From the NCBI RefSeq assembly GCF_965638725.1, contig NC_134950.1:164958853-165022852 (forward strand): a DNA stretch of 64,000 nt. The letters are read 5' to 3'. The notes beneath the pieces were generated by a model that saw nothing but the letters and a program-made list of their open reading frames with translations, ran no database searches and was not told where the DNA came from. A program made the translations under genes and the position numbers. Below, piece after piece: positions 24,701 through 37,000 of the stretch. The DNA comes from Aptenodytes patagonicus (Eukaryota > Chordata > Aves > Sphenisciformes > Spheniscidae). Position 1 is the stretch's first letter. Every line of letters starts with the position of its first letter.

Positions 24701-25658
24701 CTGCTCCCTTGTGTCTGCAGTAGCTGTACTGTAGTATCTGGACTAGGCAGCCTTAGGTCGCTCAACCAAGGGCAGAGGAGCGTGGGCTGAAATTGGACTT
24801 TGCTGAGGAAGTTCTTGCAGCATTGGAGGCAGTGGTGAAGATTTCAGGCTTTCCATTTTCTAGTTTCTTTGAACAGAGAAGTTTCTATGTCCAAACTTGC
24901 ACCCTGGAAGTGATCAAGGACAACTTTTGCAGTTACCCTTGTTTCTGGCACGGGTGACCGTAAAACATCCAGCTGGGTCTATCCCAGCTTGCAGCAGTTT
25001 CCTTTGAAGTGCAAGACGGGCAGCAGCCCGAAATGAGAAGGGTAGCCTATGTCATGGTATGTATTTTTGTGTTTTCACCTTCTTTAAAAGAAATGTGCAA
25101 TCTTACACCTTTGTTGCTGAATAATTCGTGCTGCTGCTCTGTGCAGATGTCGCAGGCTGCTGAGCAGCACAGTAGAGCGCGGTGCAGGTGGTGACGATGC
25201 ACCCGGGCTTGCTGGGCTTATCCTGCTAATTAGCACTGCTGTGCTTTAGCCTCTCGAGAAGGAGAAATCAACAGGTTCTAATTAGTCCTTATGTAATCAG
25301 TACTGCTCATCTTCAAACCATTTTGCTAATACTGACTAATCTTCACAACCTCAATAAGGTCAAAATTACTCCCCTTTGACATCTGGGGAGGGGGAGTGTG
25401 AACCTTTGCACAAATGCCTTCAACTCACTACAGGCACAGCGGAAACGTGGCTAAACTCGGTCTGGGTGATGGGTGTCCTCAGCATCCAGCTGCTTCTTAG
25501 GTGTCCTATTTCCCTACTGGAACCTTTCCTTTTTGAAATAAGATGAAAACTGAAAGGATTTCACCCAAAACCCTGGGCTTTCTGATGTTTTCCAAAATGA
25601 AATACAAGTTCCATCCTCAGTCAGAGGCTTACCAAGATGTGCGATGAGCTGCACTAAT
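21721..25658. other. Intergenic RHEB-CRYGN, first part
   Basis: No gene recognised. Short open frames here (for example around 21.8-22.2 and 24.25-24.75 kb) overlap on both strands and lack recognisable domains or splice context. Confidence 0.75.
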
Positions 25659-26358
25659 ACTGGAAAGCTGCCTGTCGGAAAAGGACCTGGGGGTGCTGGT
25701 TGACAGCCGGCTGAACATGAGCCAGCAGTGTGCCCAGGCGGCCAAGAAGGCCAATGGCATCCTGGCCTGTATCAGAACTAGTGTGGCCAGCAGGAGGAGG
25801 GAAGTGGTCGTGCCCCTGTACTTGGCACTGGTGAGGCCGCACCTCGAATACTGTGTTCAGTTTTGGGCCCCTCACTACAAGAAGGACGTTGAGGTGCTGG
25901 AGCGTGTCCAGAGAAGGGCAACGAGGCTGGTGAGGGGTCTGGAGAACAAGTCTGATGAGGAGCGGCTGAGGGAACTGGGACTGTTCAGCCTGGAGAAAAG
26001 GAGGCTGAGGGGAGACCTCATCGCTCTCTACAACTCCCTGAAAGGAGGTTGTAGCGAGGTGGGGGTCGGTCTCTTCTCCCAAGTAACAAGCGATAGGACG
26101 AGAGGAAATGGCCTCAAGTTGCGCCAGGGGAGGTTTAGATTGGATGTAAGGAAAAATGTCTTTACTGAAAGAGTGGTTAAACATTGGAACAGGCTTCCCA
26201 GGGAAGTGGTTGAGTCCCCATCCCTGGAGGTATTTAAAAGATGAGTAGATGAGGCACTTAGGGACGTGGTTTAGTGGACATGGTGGTGTTGGGTCGACGG
26301 TTGGACTCCATGATCTTAGAGGTCTTTTCCAACCTCAATGATTCTATGATTCTATGAT
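25659..26358 (+). mobile_element. CR1 LINE, 5'-truncated 3' end
   Basis: About 700 bp of a chicken-repeat-1-type non-LTR retrotransposon. The + strand encodes the C-terminal part of ORF2 downstream of the RT core, with family-typical motifs such as [37 protein letters not shown] and [18 protein letters not shown]. The frame runs from the 5' truncation to an in-frame TGA at 26242-26244; the opposite-strand copy at 44 kb continues there as [12 protein letters not shown]. It ends in the CR1 terminal repeat ATTCTATGATTCTATGAT (26341-26358). No target-site duplication is seen, as is usual for CR1. Severe 5' truncation makes it non-autonomous. Confidence 0.95.
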
Positions 26359-29300
26359 CCCTAGGCAGAATATTACTGAAAAGCTTTTGCAGATTTTTTT
26401 CAATATCCCTCTGTGTAATGCTGCTAACAAGTATTTGGCTAAACCCAATTCCAGGTCCCAGCTCCAAGGTGAGCTATTTTTCCTAGCAGGAACCTGGCCA
26501 GATCTGAACCGTCATTCTGTGACAGGGTTTGCTCAGGCTTGAGGAGGTTTTTTGGAGTCTGTGCTCCACATGGGGTGACTGAGGTGTTGCGTGGCATGGG
26601 ACGGGTGGTGGGTCAGGGTGTGGGATGGCCACCCTTGGTAGAGATATTGCAGAGACTCTATGTCTTGGTGCATCCATGATGAAGACAATGCGTTGAACCT
26701 GAAACCATCGCCTGGCAGCTGATTCCCATTTCAGGTGATGGGTTCTGCCAGTGAGGGCATGGGCTGGAAGATCCTTTCTCTGCTTGAATGATTTTCAGAG
26801 ATGTTCTGCAGTTAGCGTAACCAGCCTCCCCAGCAGCTCTAGGAGGCAGCACGTGGTGTACCCAGGCACTGGGAACGGGTTAATCACCAGCAGAAATTAG
26901 TGCTTTGGCAACTGGCATGAGGTGGGCTAGATCTTAATCGAGCAACGTGGATTTAATATAGAAACTCTCCCTTGAGTCATAAGGATGGTTTCTCACTCTG
27001 AGGTCTGTTGCTGCTCTGAAGTGGCCCGCAAGATGTGCTCATCCTTTTCAGCAGCAAGCCAAAAAATTTTCCATGGGAAGGAGCTAGACCCGTGGTTCTT
27101 CCATATCTAGTGAGCTAGAAGTATCTTCTACTGAGGTATGTGAAGAAATCTGTGAGCTTTCTAAAGCAAGATGGTGTTTTGAAAGCCCTGAGATATGGAT
27201 GTTTCCTGTGCCAGGTCTTACACTGCTTTGCAAATACTAAAAGCTCCTCCAGAAGCTGAAGTGTGGTCCTTTCAGAGGATGCGGCGCAACTCCTTGGCTG
27301 TTGCTCACTTAATTATTATTTGTGTGGGGTTGTACTGGCTGTAGTAGGTACCTCGGAGCAGAATGCTGATCCTGCTCAGCCTCTGCTAAGAAATATTCCT
27401 GTTAGTATTAACGAGGTCACTCCCAAAGAGTGTCACCTCCAGGTCACCTCCAGGAGTCACGCCCTGCTCTCTTCAAATCTCTGTGTCAGAGAAGGAGTGA
27501 GTTTGGCGTCTTCCTACCTTAACTCAGGTGGTTTGGCAGCATCCTTCTGCCAGCACCACGTAACACTGCAGATTATTGCGAGGCATATTGCTGGGCCAGA
27601 CACGTGCAATGGCTGTTGTCTGCTGAGCTGCATGGAAAAATCACCCCCATAAATCCTACGTAACACGCCATGGAAAGAGGTGGTGGCATCTCACGGCTGT
27701 GTTTTGAAGACAGCCCAGCCTGGGCTTATTTATGCTGACATAACCTTGCTCCCAACCCCTTCGCATGTAATGGAAATCGCTCTGTAAGAGGACAAGAGCT
27801 GTGCTCGGATCCTGTGTGTAGGTGGGATATGGGGAGGAGAGCAGGGTGGTGACCAGGAGCCACCATGTTTATCCAGGCAGGGTGTTTTTGTCCTGGACGG
27901 TTGAGTTCTGATTTCTAGCATGGCTGGGTCTATCTCTGTGACTGGTGTTGGCACCGGCAGTGTCCCGTGGCGTCGAGTCCTTCCCGCCCCGGTTTTGTTG
28001 GGGACATAACTGCAGGGTTACGATGGACTTGAAATTAACCTTAGCCATCTTACATGGTTGAGGTGTTTGGTTTTCTCACCCCCCTGGTTCTGGCCTGGAC
28101 TCGGAGCAAATCGTCTCCGACAGCCTCACTCCTTGGCTTCACGGCAGCAAAGGCAGGCAGGGACAGCATAGCCCAGAGCTGCCCCATGCGGACGTCAAGC
28201 ACAGTTTCTCACTCCCTCTAAACCAAGACGCGCAAAAAAATCTCAGACTTTTGGGTTTTGTTTGTTAAAGCCTAACGCTCAAACTTCTAAATTCACGTCT
28301 CCAATGCTTCATCCTTTAAACAGCCGCAGCAGAGGAGGGCTGCCCACGATCCTGTTAGTTTGGGGCACCATGGTCGGATGCAATCCTGCACCTGGGCACG
28401 AGCTGGAGGCGAGGTCTGCCCCAGCATTGCGTGTGTGAAAGGCTGCTAGTGGCTGCAGGCTCCTCAGGCTGCTCTTTTATCTCCTTCATGGACAGCCATT
28501 CCATCCTTCGCAAGGAATGAAGGGTTTTTTTTTTCCAGGAATTAGGGTTTGTAGTTCTTCAGTATTGGTTTTTTCCCATCATTTTCCTTTTTTCTAGAGA
28601 TGGGCCCTTTGTTGTTTCATATCTTTAACGTGGTTTCTCAAAGAAATGAGAATAAAGTTGTCACACCCTCTTTCCATCTCTCCTAAAATAGCTTTCGAAC
28701 CTGCTGGACAACTTCTAACAAATCTAACAGCCAGGCACAAGCCTCAGATACTTCAGGTTCCTGCAGATTTAATTAAAGCTTGCACCTTAGAAGAAACAGG
28801 AAAATCCCATCATGAGACAGAGCCAGAGGAAACCAGGCTTTTGTGGTTCCATAAAAACCTCCTCCTGCGGTAATATTTGCTTTACTGGGTACTTTAGGGC
28901 TGGTTTGTCATGGATGTGCATCTTCCTCTCCAGGCACCAAAGAGCTCATGGCCAACGCAAAGAGCGCGTGGACCATTACAACCCCAGTCATTGGGAGTGT
29001 TGGGTCCCAACACCAATGGCGGTGCCGCCTTGTCACCCTGGTGCTCCCAGCCATGACTCAGAGGAGGGACACGTCTCCTCCTTCCCTCCCAGGGCACCAA
29101 GTGCAAGGCCACAGGGAAGGGCTGGTTTTGGGGATGCCGCTAATGCCCCCTGCTCTGGCTGGTGCTCTTCCAAGTGGGACTTTCCATGCGCTGTTACCTT
29201 TCTCACACCATCTGGTGACTAATTTAGCACCTAGAAAATAACATCAGCATTTCAATGAGGGTTTGGGTAGGGTTTTTTTAATTAAAAGAGGCTTTTCTTC

Positions 29301-30528
29301 ATTATTTCCTGCTTCCCATCAGAATATGTAAATGTAAACAGAATTTCTGCGATGCCGGGGCAGGTTTACCTGTGTCAGCTGAAGGATGCGTTTCTTCTCC
29401 AAATGCAGTGTGCCACTTCCCTCCTTCCTCCTCCAGCCCAGTCAACTTGACGTCTTCCAGCTCAGCCTACATGTGCGTGCACATGCGCTTATTAACTTTT
29501 ACATCTTAATTGAAAGGGTGGCGTACGTTTAAGCCTTAATAATGATATATCCTTTCTTCCCAAACAGTCTTTAATCTTGAAACAAAGCGGTGAACAAAGG
29601 CAGCAGAGCAGGGTTGCCGAGCGAGGCTGCTGGCATGCGTGCGGATGGGAGCGACCTGCCAAGAAATGAGGTTTTAGGGTTTGGATTCAAAGCGTGTGCC
29701 TGACTGTCCAGGGAGCGGAGCGCCAGTGGCGGGAGGGAGGTGACGGGGGCCCTGTGGGTGACGAAGAGGAAGATTGGATGAGTAGGAGCTGGGTGTGAAG
29801 TCTCTTCCAGAGCTATTAAATAGCATAAAAGAAAAATTTCCTTTTAACATGGTGCCCTGGTACGACTCTGCGTGCTGGTCCACGGGCCACCCCCCTGCAT
29901 TTGCCTTTACCTGTTCTTAGCCTGACTCATTAATAGAAACTGACGGGGTTTATGTGCTGGGGCTTTCCCTCGCTGTTTGTCCTGAGAATAAGACAGTTAA
30001 AGTCTCTGGATGCTCTTATAACACAAAAGAGGGGAATATGAAGCAGCTTTTCCTTGCGCTGCTGTTTGAGATGCCAGACTCTGAAGCCGTAATTGCAGCT
30101 ATATGGGCAATATTACTTTACGGTCAATGGTATGGCTTAAAAATCCCTCTAAGCCTGACTTATATCTGTGTCTCGGTGCTTCAGTGCTGAAAGATCAGAA
30201 CGTTCATAAAAACGATGCTCGTGAATAACTTCGGTGGGTTTGCGAGCCCAACCTTTGCACTTCAGAGGGGATTAGGTCCTTGGCTTTTGGAGATGCCGTT
30301 TAAAGAGGTTCGAAGGTTGAATGAGCTTTGACGTCATTGCTTTGACGGATGGAATACAATGTGTTATTGGTGAGGAGTCTTCCAAGGATGCTTGCTTTTG
30401 GCTGCCACACTGCAATAGGTGAGAAGAAGCTGGCAAAAACCAGTAAAAAGAAGCAAACCTAACATAGAGAAACTATGCACCATGGTTAGAGCTGCTGCTG
30501 GTTCCTTATTTACTTCTTGCCTGTTCTA
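26359..30528. other. Intergenic RHEB-CRYGN, second part
   Basis: No gene recognised. It is somewhat more GC-rich than the RHEB introns. A short 13-bp tandem duplication with a GTCACCTCCAG core lies near 27434-27455. Open frames around 28.6-29.2 kb overlap one another and are not supported. Confidence 0.75.
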
Positions 30529-30671
30529 AAAAGAAAAAAAAAAGGGAAAAAAAAAAGAAAAAAGGAGAAAAAAAGAGAAGAGGGAAAAAAGGAAAAAAGG
30601 GGGAGAAGGAAAAAAAAGGAAAAAAGGGGGGGAAGGAAAAAAAAAGAAAAAAAGAGAAGAAAAAAAAAAGT
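30529..30671 (+). repeat. Polypurine (A/G) tract upstream of CRYGN
   Basis: About 140 nt of almost pure A and G on the + strand: A runs broken by G, GG and GGG blocks. It ends about 225 bp upstream of the CRYGN TATA box. Open frames across it (Lys/Glu/Arg-rich on +, Phe-rich on -) are composition artefacts. Such tracts can form triplex DNA and may act as nucleosome-excluding elements. Confidence 0.9.
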
Positions 30672-30766
30672 CCTTCAAAAAGGAGCAGTAAATGTGCACC
30701 GCTAATCGACCAAAGCCCTGCCAAGCAAATCTTTTGTCAGATCATCTGCCTGAAATCAAAACCCTG

Positions 30767-30902
30767 GACTCAGCAGGCCCCGTTACCGGCAGTTCTGCCT
30801 ACGAAGCAGGAAAGCGTAAAGCCCCCGGTTCCCGCTGCTTTGTTAAAAAGCCCTCGCAACACCAGCCCCGTCTCCCCCCCCACCCCTCCAGCTGCTATAT
30901 AG
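30767..30902 (+). promoter_or_regulatory. CRYGN: CRYGN proximal promoter (Maf half-site, SOX-like site, TATA)
   Basis: A TATATAG box at 30896-30902 lies 78 bp before the CRYGN ATG, so the 5' UTR would be about 50 nt, typical of crystallin genes. Upstream are GACTCAGCA (30767-30775), which matches half of a large-Maf recognition element, and CTTTGTT (30838-30844), a SOX-type motif. L-Maf/c-Maf and SOX factors drive lens crystallin promoters (established for other crystallins). Their use here is inferred from motif and spacing only. Confidence 0.55.
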
Positions 30903-30979
30903 CAGGGTGTCCAACGTTTCTGTCCATCGCAGTTTTGGTTTGGCTTCTGCCTTTGGTCTTGGATAGCAGCCAGCAGAAA

Positions 30980-31000
30980 ATGTCTCAATACTCAGGAAAA
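30980..31000 (+). CDS. CRYGN: CRYGN exon 1 (coding part)
   Basis: Encodes MSQYSGK. The short first coding exon followed by AAA/GTAAGT is typical of gamma-crystallin genes. The ATG follows CAGAAA, giving A at -3, a favourable context, and lies 78 bp after the TATA box. Confidence 0.93.
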
Positions 31001-34000
31001 GTAAGTAACGACCCAAACGCTTCCCTTTCAGTCTGGGGCCAGAGAGGCCGAGCATCCTCCGGGTTAAAGGAGTAGGTTAGGATAATATCCTGGAGGATGC
31101 AATGCGAGTGATGACACCGGGAGCAAATTCGGCAGCAGGGACGGGGAGGGTGCAGCAGAAGGAGCTGCATTTCGGGAGCGGAGTTTCCTGTTTAAACATT
31201 CCTGCTGGAAATGTGTGTGAGCGAGCACGAGGTAGCGAGAAGTGTCGTAAATGCGGGATGCGCTGCGTTCCCAGAAAAACAAATACGGTTCTTAGGAAAA
31301 AACGCCAGTGATGCCGTGCTCCTCTTGCTGGAAAGCAGCTAAAAAAAAACCCCCAAACCATTCTAAAATGACGCATCTGCAAGTGGTTCCCATCTGCTCG
31401 AAATGGGGGTCCGGCCGTGTCCCTGCTTCTCACTGCGGGCCCGTTCTCCTCCCTCCTCCCAGATCACTTTTTACGAAGGCAAATGCTTCACGGGCAGAAA
31501 GCTGGAGGTCTGCGGCAGCTGTGGCAGCTTCCAGGACCGAGGTTTCCTCAACCGGGTCAACTCCATCTGCGTCCAGAGCGGGGCTTGGGTCTGCTTCGAT
31601 CACCCTGACTTCCGAGGGCAGCAGTACGTCCTGGAGCACGGCGAGTACCCCGATTTCTATCTCTGGAACGGCCGCAGCGACCACCTGAGCTCCTGCCGGC
31701 CCGTCGGGATGGTGAGTGGATGCCACCGGTGTTCTGCTCTCCCGGCCAGAGCATCAGTGGGACGGAGCTGCCATTGGGCTTTATTTTTATGAGCCCCGTG
31801 AATAAGTGTCATAAAAATCTGCACTTTTTAGAAATAATACATCCTGTTGAGAAGGAAATAGTCTCCCAGGGAAGGTTTGTCACCCCTTGGAGCGGTCTGC
31901 ACAGGCCACAAAGCCGAGTCGTGGTTTCCCGTGCTTCCTGTCTGGGAGAATACACATCACCTTCCTCCCATAGCATGAAGCGCAGCGGTTTTAACGGGAT
32001 GGGATTTTCCCATGTTTTTTCAGATGAGGTGGCAAGGTCCCGCCAGCGTCACGTGCTTTTCTTTTTTTAATGTGAGTCGCTATGAAATACTCACAGGGGA
32101 ATTAAGAAGGAGGGTCGTTGCCCAAGGCAAGTTTGAGCCGCAGCAGCCTGGTCTCCCCATGTGCCCGGAGGGGGAGCGGGCAGCCCCAGGACTTTCCGAA
32201 CTGGACCTATGGGGCAGCTGGGCTGCTCCTAGCAAATCTTAGTTGAATTCTCTGCTGCTGCAAAAAAACCCCAGTAATCCTAAACTAAAACAATTTTTTT
32301 CCCCCATACTAGATAGCCCTCCCCTTATGAAGCTTTTAAAAACATCGCCCGGAGGAAGGTTTAATGGGGAAGATTAAAAGGTAGCAAAGAAAAATGAATC
32401 TGGGTTAGGTCTTTCCATTTGACTCTCCTATCACTCATGACCCTCGGGGCAATGATAAACCCACTTGGAGCTGGTGGGGTTTCTCGCTGGCCCTGAAGCT
32501 GCTTTTCAGCACAGCAGTGGGTTTGTTTCAGGTCCATAACATCCTTCCCAAAGCACCTCCATGGTCTGTACATGGAGGGATGCTCTGCCACGGGCCCTGG
32601 AGCGTGGCCGGCACAAGGATGTGCTCCTCCTTCCCTGGCTCACGATTTTCCCTGTGAGATGCCAGCAAGTGCTTTGAGGCATTTCTGCAGCGCAGATTCC
32701 CGGAGGAATGTTTGTTCAGGCACAGTATCCGCTTGGCTGCTGCCAGCGGCCGCCTGCTGTGGGGTTTGGCATTGCAGCCCGGCCTTCTTGTGCACTGACA
32801 TTGTTTATTTGAAAAATGCATTTAGGTATTCTTTGAATTTAGCTTAAAAAGTATCCTTTCAGCTTGCTCTGTCCCACATACCTATGCCACAGGCTGCAGA
32901 AATCTCCCTGGAGGAATTTATGTCGTGTCACCCTCAAGGGCTCATGCAGCAATGATGAAGCTGGGAAAGTTTCCTTTTCTTTTCCCTTTTTTTATTTTCC
33001 TTAAAGAAAGGCACAACATCTCCCATCAGGAACAGCAGCTACGCGTGGTACTGGAGGCAATATAAATTAGTTTTGGGGGAATAGTCTAACGTCTTTGTAC
33101 ACTCTGGATATATATCTTCTTTTGCTGCGTGAGTGCATGGAGAGCCAGGGCTGTAGCTGATGCTGTATTTGGGACGGAGGGTTTGTGGGCCGGTGGGGAG
33201 GATCTGCAGATGGGCGAGGGGTTATGTGTGCCTGAGCACAACGCATCCCACGAGCGATGTGTTTGCACGTGGACGGCAGCTGTAGGAAGGTGCAGCCGGG
33301 TGCAGAGTCGAGGGTTTTCTGGCTGCTTTTCTGGTTGGCGCGGTGTGCTGGGATGTGGCATGAGTTTGTGCGTGCTGGCACTGGTGGTGTTGGACAGCTT
33401 TTCACATTCCCCTTCCGAAGCACCCTTTGGTCTTCCTCTTTGTCTTATAAAAGCCAGGGAAATAATTTGCTGCATTTTTTTTTTTTTTTGGTTGACTCAA
33501 ATCCCTTTGTCCCCAGCACGGCGAGCATTACAGGATTGAAATATTTGAGGGGAGCCATTTTAGCGGTCCCAGCCTGGAGCTGACGGAAGATTGCTCCTTC
33601 CTGCAGGGACAAGGCTGGGACAAGACCTGCATCAACGCCCTCAAAGTGTACGGTGACGGCGCGTAAGTAACCGCGCGTGTCCCGGCACGCAGCCGCTGTG
33701 GTGCTCCCTGCCCCGCGTCCTTTGTACCCAGCACCGCAGGGGAGCGAGGCAGCTGCAGAGACTTCCCCCATCGTGGAAAAGCCTGTCGATGCTGGGGGGA
33801 CTTGGAGAAAGCCTAAAAATGTGAGTTAAGCCTATGGCTTAAAGGTGAATTTTGGTGCCTGCCCATTGAGAGCTGCTTCAAAGGGTCATGATTTTTGGAG
33901 GGTGGCAGCTAAGCACAAGCTACGAGAGCTCTGAGACACCTTTTTAAGATGTATGAAACAAGAAGCCTAAAAACAGCTGCTTCTTTCTTTCTTTTAAACA

Positions 34001-37000
34001 TTTCTGTGCATGTTTCCAAATACCTTTTTAAAATCTGCACAGAGGCTTTCGGGGAAGGCAGATGGATGGCTCCGGGTGATGCAGGTCAGGGCTTTTGCTT
34101 TGCAAGTGGCTTCAGCAAGGCTTGCTGCAACACCAGAAACCTCCTCCTTGGACAGCAAAAATGAGGCAGCAGCGTCTCACCTTAAAATTAAATCCTGCCT
34201 CTGAAAGACAGGGGCAACTGCAGTGGTGATGCACAGCCACCCCAATGGGGGTTTTTGGTCACCCTCGGTGCCTCGTGAACCCGCTTTGCAGACGCGTTAC
34301 AGATGCTCAGCCCCATCCTCCTGCCCCTGCAGATGCTCCTGAAAGCCTCGGCAGGACGGCAGCTTTGCCTTTTTCTTGCTGTTGGGTGGCAATTTGCATT
34401 TTCTCGATGGTGTTGGTCCTTTTTATGGCTTTTTTTTTCCTCTTGTTGTGAGATGGGTTGTTCTGGCCATCTCCCCTTTCCTCTGGCCGACAATTGCATT
34501 TTCACTGCAAGTGTGCTGGGAGCGGGGGCATGCCATAAAACCCTCCCAGAGCCAGGCAGAGGGTGGCTGGAGCGAGGTACGGGGCAGAGGGGAACCCCTG
34601 CAGAGGGGGGAGCACAGAAACGTTTTTCTCCGCCTGTCCTGGACTGGATATTGCGCATGTCGCCTGCACCCAGCGTGGGATGTTGGACCGTTTCTGTTCA
34701 AAAGCAATTTTTTCCCAGAACGGGAAAAAGGTTATTGCCATCCAAGCTCGTGACATCCTGACAGCAAGTGTCCTGCAGGACCCTTTCTGGTTCAACTGAG
34801 ACCTCTCCTTTTCCAAAAACACAGGCTTATGATCAGGCAGTGGCAGTTCATTAAAACTAAGGAGCAGAGCTACCAGCTCCCGATGGGAAGAAATGGCTGG
34901 AGCCCACGGGGGACTCCGTTAGTGCTGAGCATTTGAAGCAAAAGGCGTTTGAGTACCAACACTATAAAGCCAAGAGAGAGCCTGTGAGTGCTCTGGCAAG
35001 AGCTTTAGGGCCACTTATTTACCACACGTGTCCCTGTAGCAGAGCCTGGAGCTTGAGAAATTGGAAAGCTGCCCAGAAACTTTCAAGCACTTAAATTTTT
35101 CAGATTGATTTTCCCCCTCCCCTGCAAAATATATAAGGGACACAGAGCTTGCTTTCCCTCGCATGGGAGCCTAGACCGTTTATATTAACATTACATGACT
35201 TCTAAAAGGCTTCGAGTAGTGAAAAAAAAATAATTAAAAAAAAATACTGAGAGGAGCATGGTGAGGAAACTCGCTGAGTTTTGTAGCATTACATTCAGAC
35301 CCCGGGATTTGTAGCATTACATTCAGACCCCGGGATTTGTAGCATTACATTCAGACCCCGGGAAGACGGTTGTTGCAAGTGCGTGGAAAGGTCTGTAAAG
35401 GCCATTAAAAGGCAGGACTGTGCAGAGGGACCTGCTGGCCCCGGGCTGCAGGAGGAGGGAGGGAAGCAGGAGATACCGCAGCAGAGAGGTGAGACCAGGG
35501 AGGAGAAAGGGACCCTACGGCACCGTTTCTCTCCTTTGGATGGACCATATAAGTCCAGGTGACCCCAGAGGTGCTGCAGGTGTAGCTGGTGCTGGGCTCA
35601 GCCTGGCAAAGCCCTCCCAGGACCCATCCTCGACCGTTTGGGGAGCGGAGGAGATGGGGTCACTGGAGACGAGGGGAGTTTCAGCCACAGGCTGTCTCCA
35701 GCACATCTCCAGCCTGAAAGTGGGTCTGTTTTACCCTGTGCATGCTGAAAGCAGGCGTAAAGCAGGGTCCTCCTAAGCTCCCTGCCTGCCGAAGTCTCGC
35801 TCTGCGATTTTTCCCCCTTAATTCCCGCAACGCGACATCCGTTGGATACCGAAATATTTGCTTTCCCTTCAAAATACGTGGATGGTGTCACAGGCTGTTA
35901 AAAAGCTGCTGCCTGCACTTGTGGGGGTGGCTGTGCCTGCGGGAAGCGATGATGGATCAGCTGGAAACATGGGAATGAAGAGAAATGTCTGCCTTTGGCA
36001 TGGTGTGTGGTGGGGCTGAGGGTGTCCGGCACCTTTCCCGCTGCCCTTTTGGGGCTGGCGACTGCTACCCCACACAGCCAGAAAGGCTGATGATAAAGCT
36101 GTTAAAGCCATGCTGGAAATGAGCTTGCTATTTCGGAGCAGTTTTGAGATGTTACCGCCTCCTCGGAAGCTGTTGCAGTTTGCGTGGCGAGTGGCTTTGC
36201 CCGTCCCACGGGCAGAGCCAGCTCCGGTATCACATATGGTATCATCTGGTTTTAGATGAAGACGTGTGCTTCTCGTCCTCCTTGTGCCTCAGCCACTCCA
36301 CAGAGGATTGCTTAGAAATAACAAGTTTAAAAAGCTGAATTAGTTTTACAGTCCGGGAGAGAATACCCCAAAAAGGGCTTTTCTAAGCTACAGTGATGTA
36401 ACTTGAAGGAACCAGACCAACCATTTATTCTGCTGAAGCATTTATGAGCATTTGGTAGATGTTCTGCAGTCAGGCTGTGAAATATCGACCAGAACAGGTA
36501 CCCAAACGTTGCCACTCAATAAACTTTACCTATTTCTCAGCAGAGGTGATAGCTGCTCGTGGCAACTGCTCGAGTCCTACGTGGAGAATGAGTGACCTCG
36601 AGCCCCACTGAAAGCATCCCGCTTGGTTCAGGCTGAAGCTGCAGCACTCCCCTGCTAGTTTTTTTCACTGCGAGCAGCCAGTGTTGGCTTACAGGGCTTG
36701 CGCTGGTTCCATGCGAGTTTTATTCCCATGTCCTCTGGGTTTATGTGCTAATGAAACACAGCACTGAGATGTTTGAGGGCTGCGTGCTATGTGCCTGGAT
36801 CAGCTCTCCCATGCTGGGCTTGAGGACAGGATCGTCTTTTTTTTCTGGGCTCCTGACTGACTCGATTTCCTCTCTCACTGATGCTCTCAGAGAACATAAA
36901 TTTTAGGCAATAAAGAAACAGCTAAGTAAGCCATACAAGTCTTCACTCATCACCTTGCACTGCCAATACACTTCACTCCCATCTTTCTGCTATTCCTTTT

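Noticed and set aside
25654..26184. 176-codon - strand frame at 25.7-26.2 kb
   Set aside because: Antisense shadow of the CR1 ORF2 remnant.
30506..30724. Phe-rich - strand and Lys/Glu-rich + strand frames
   Set aside because: Produced by the polypurine tract; no coding evidence.
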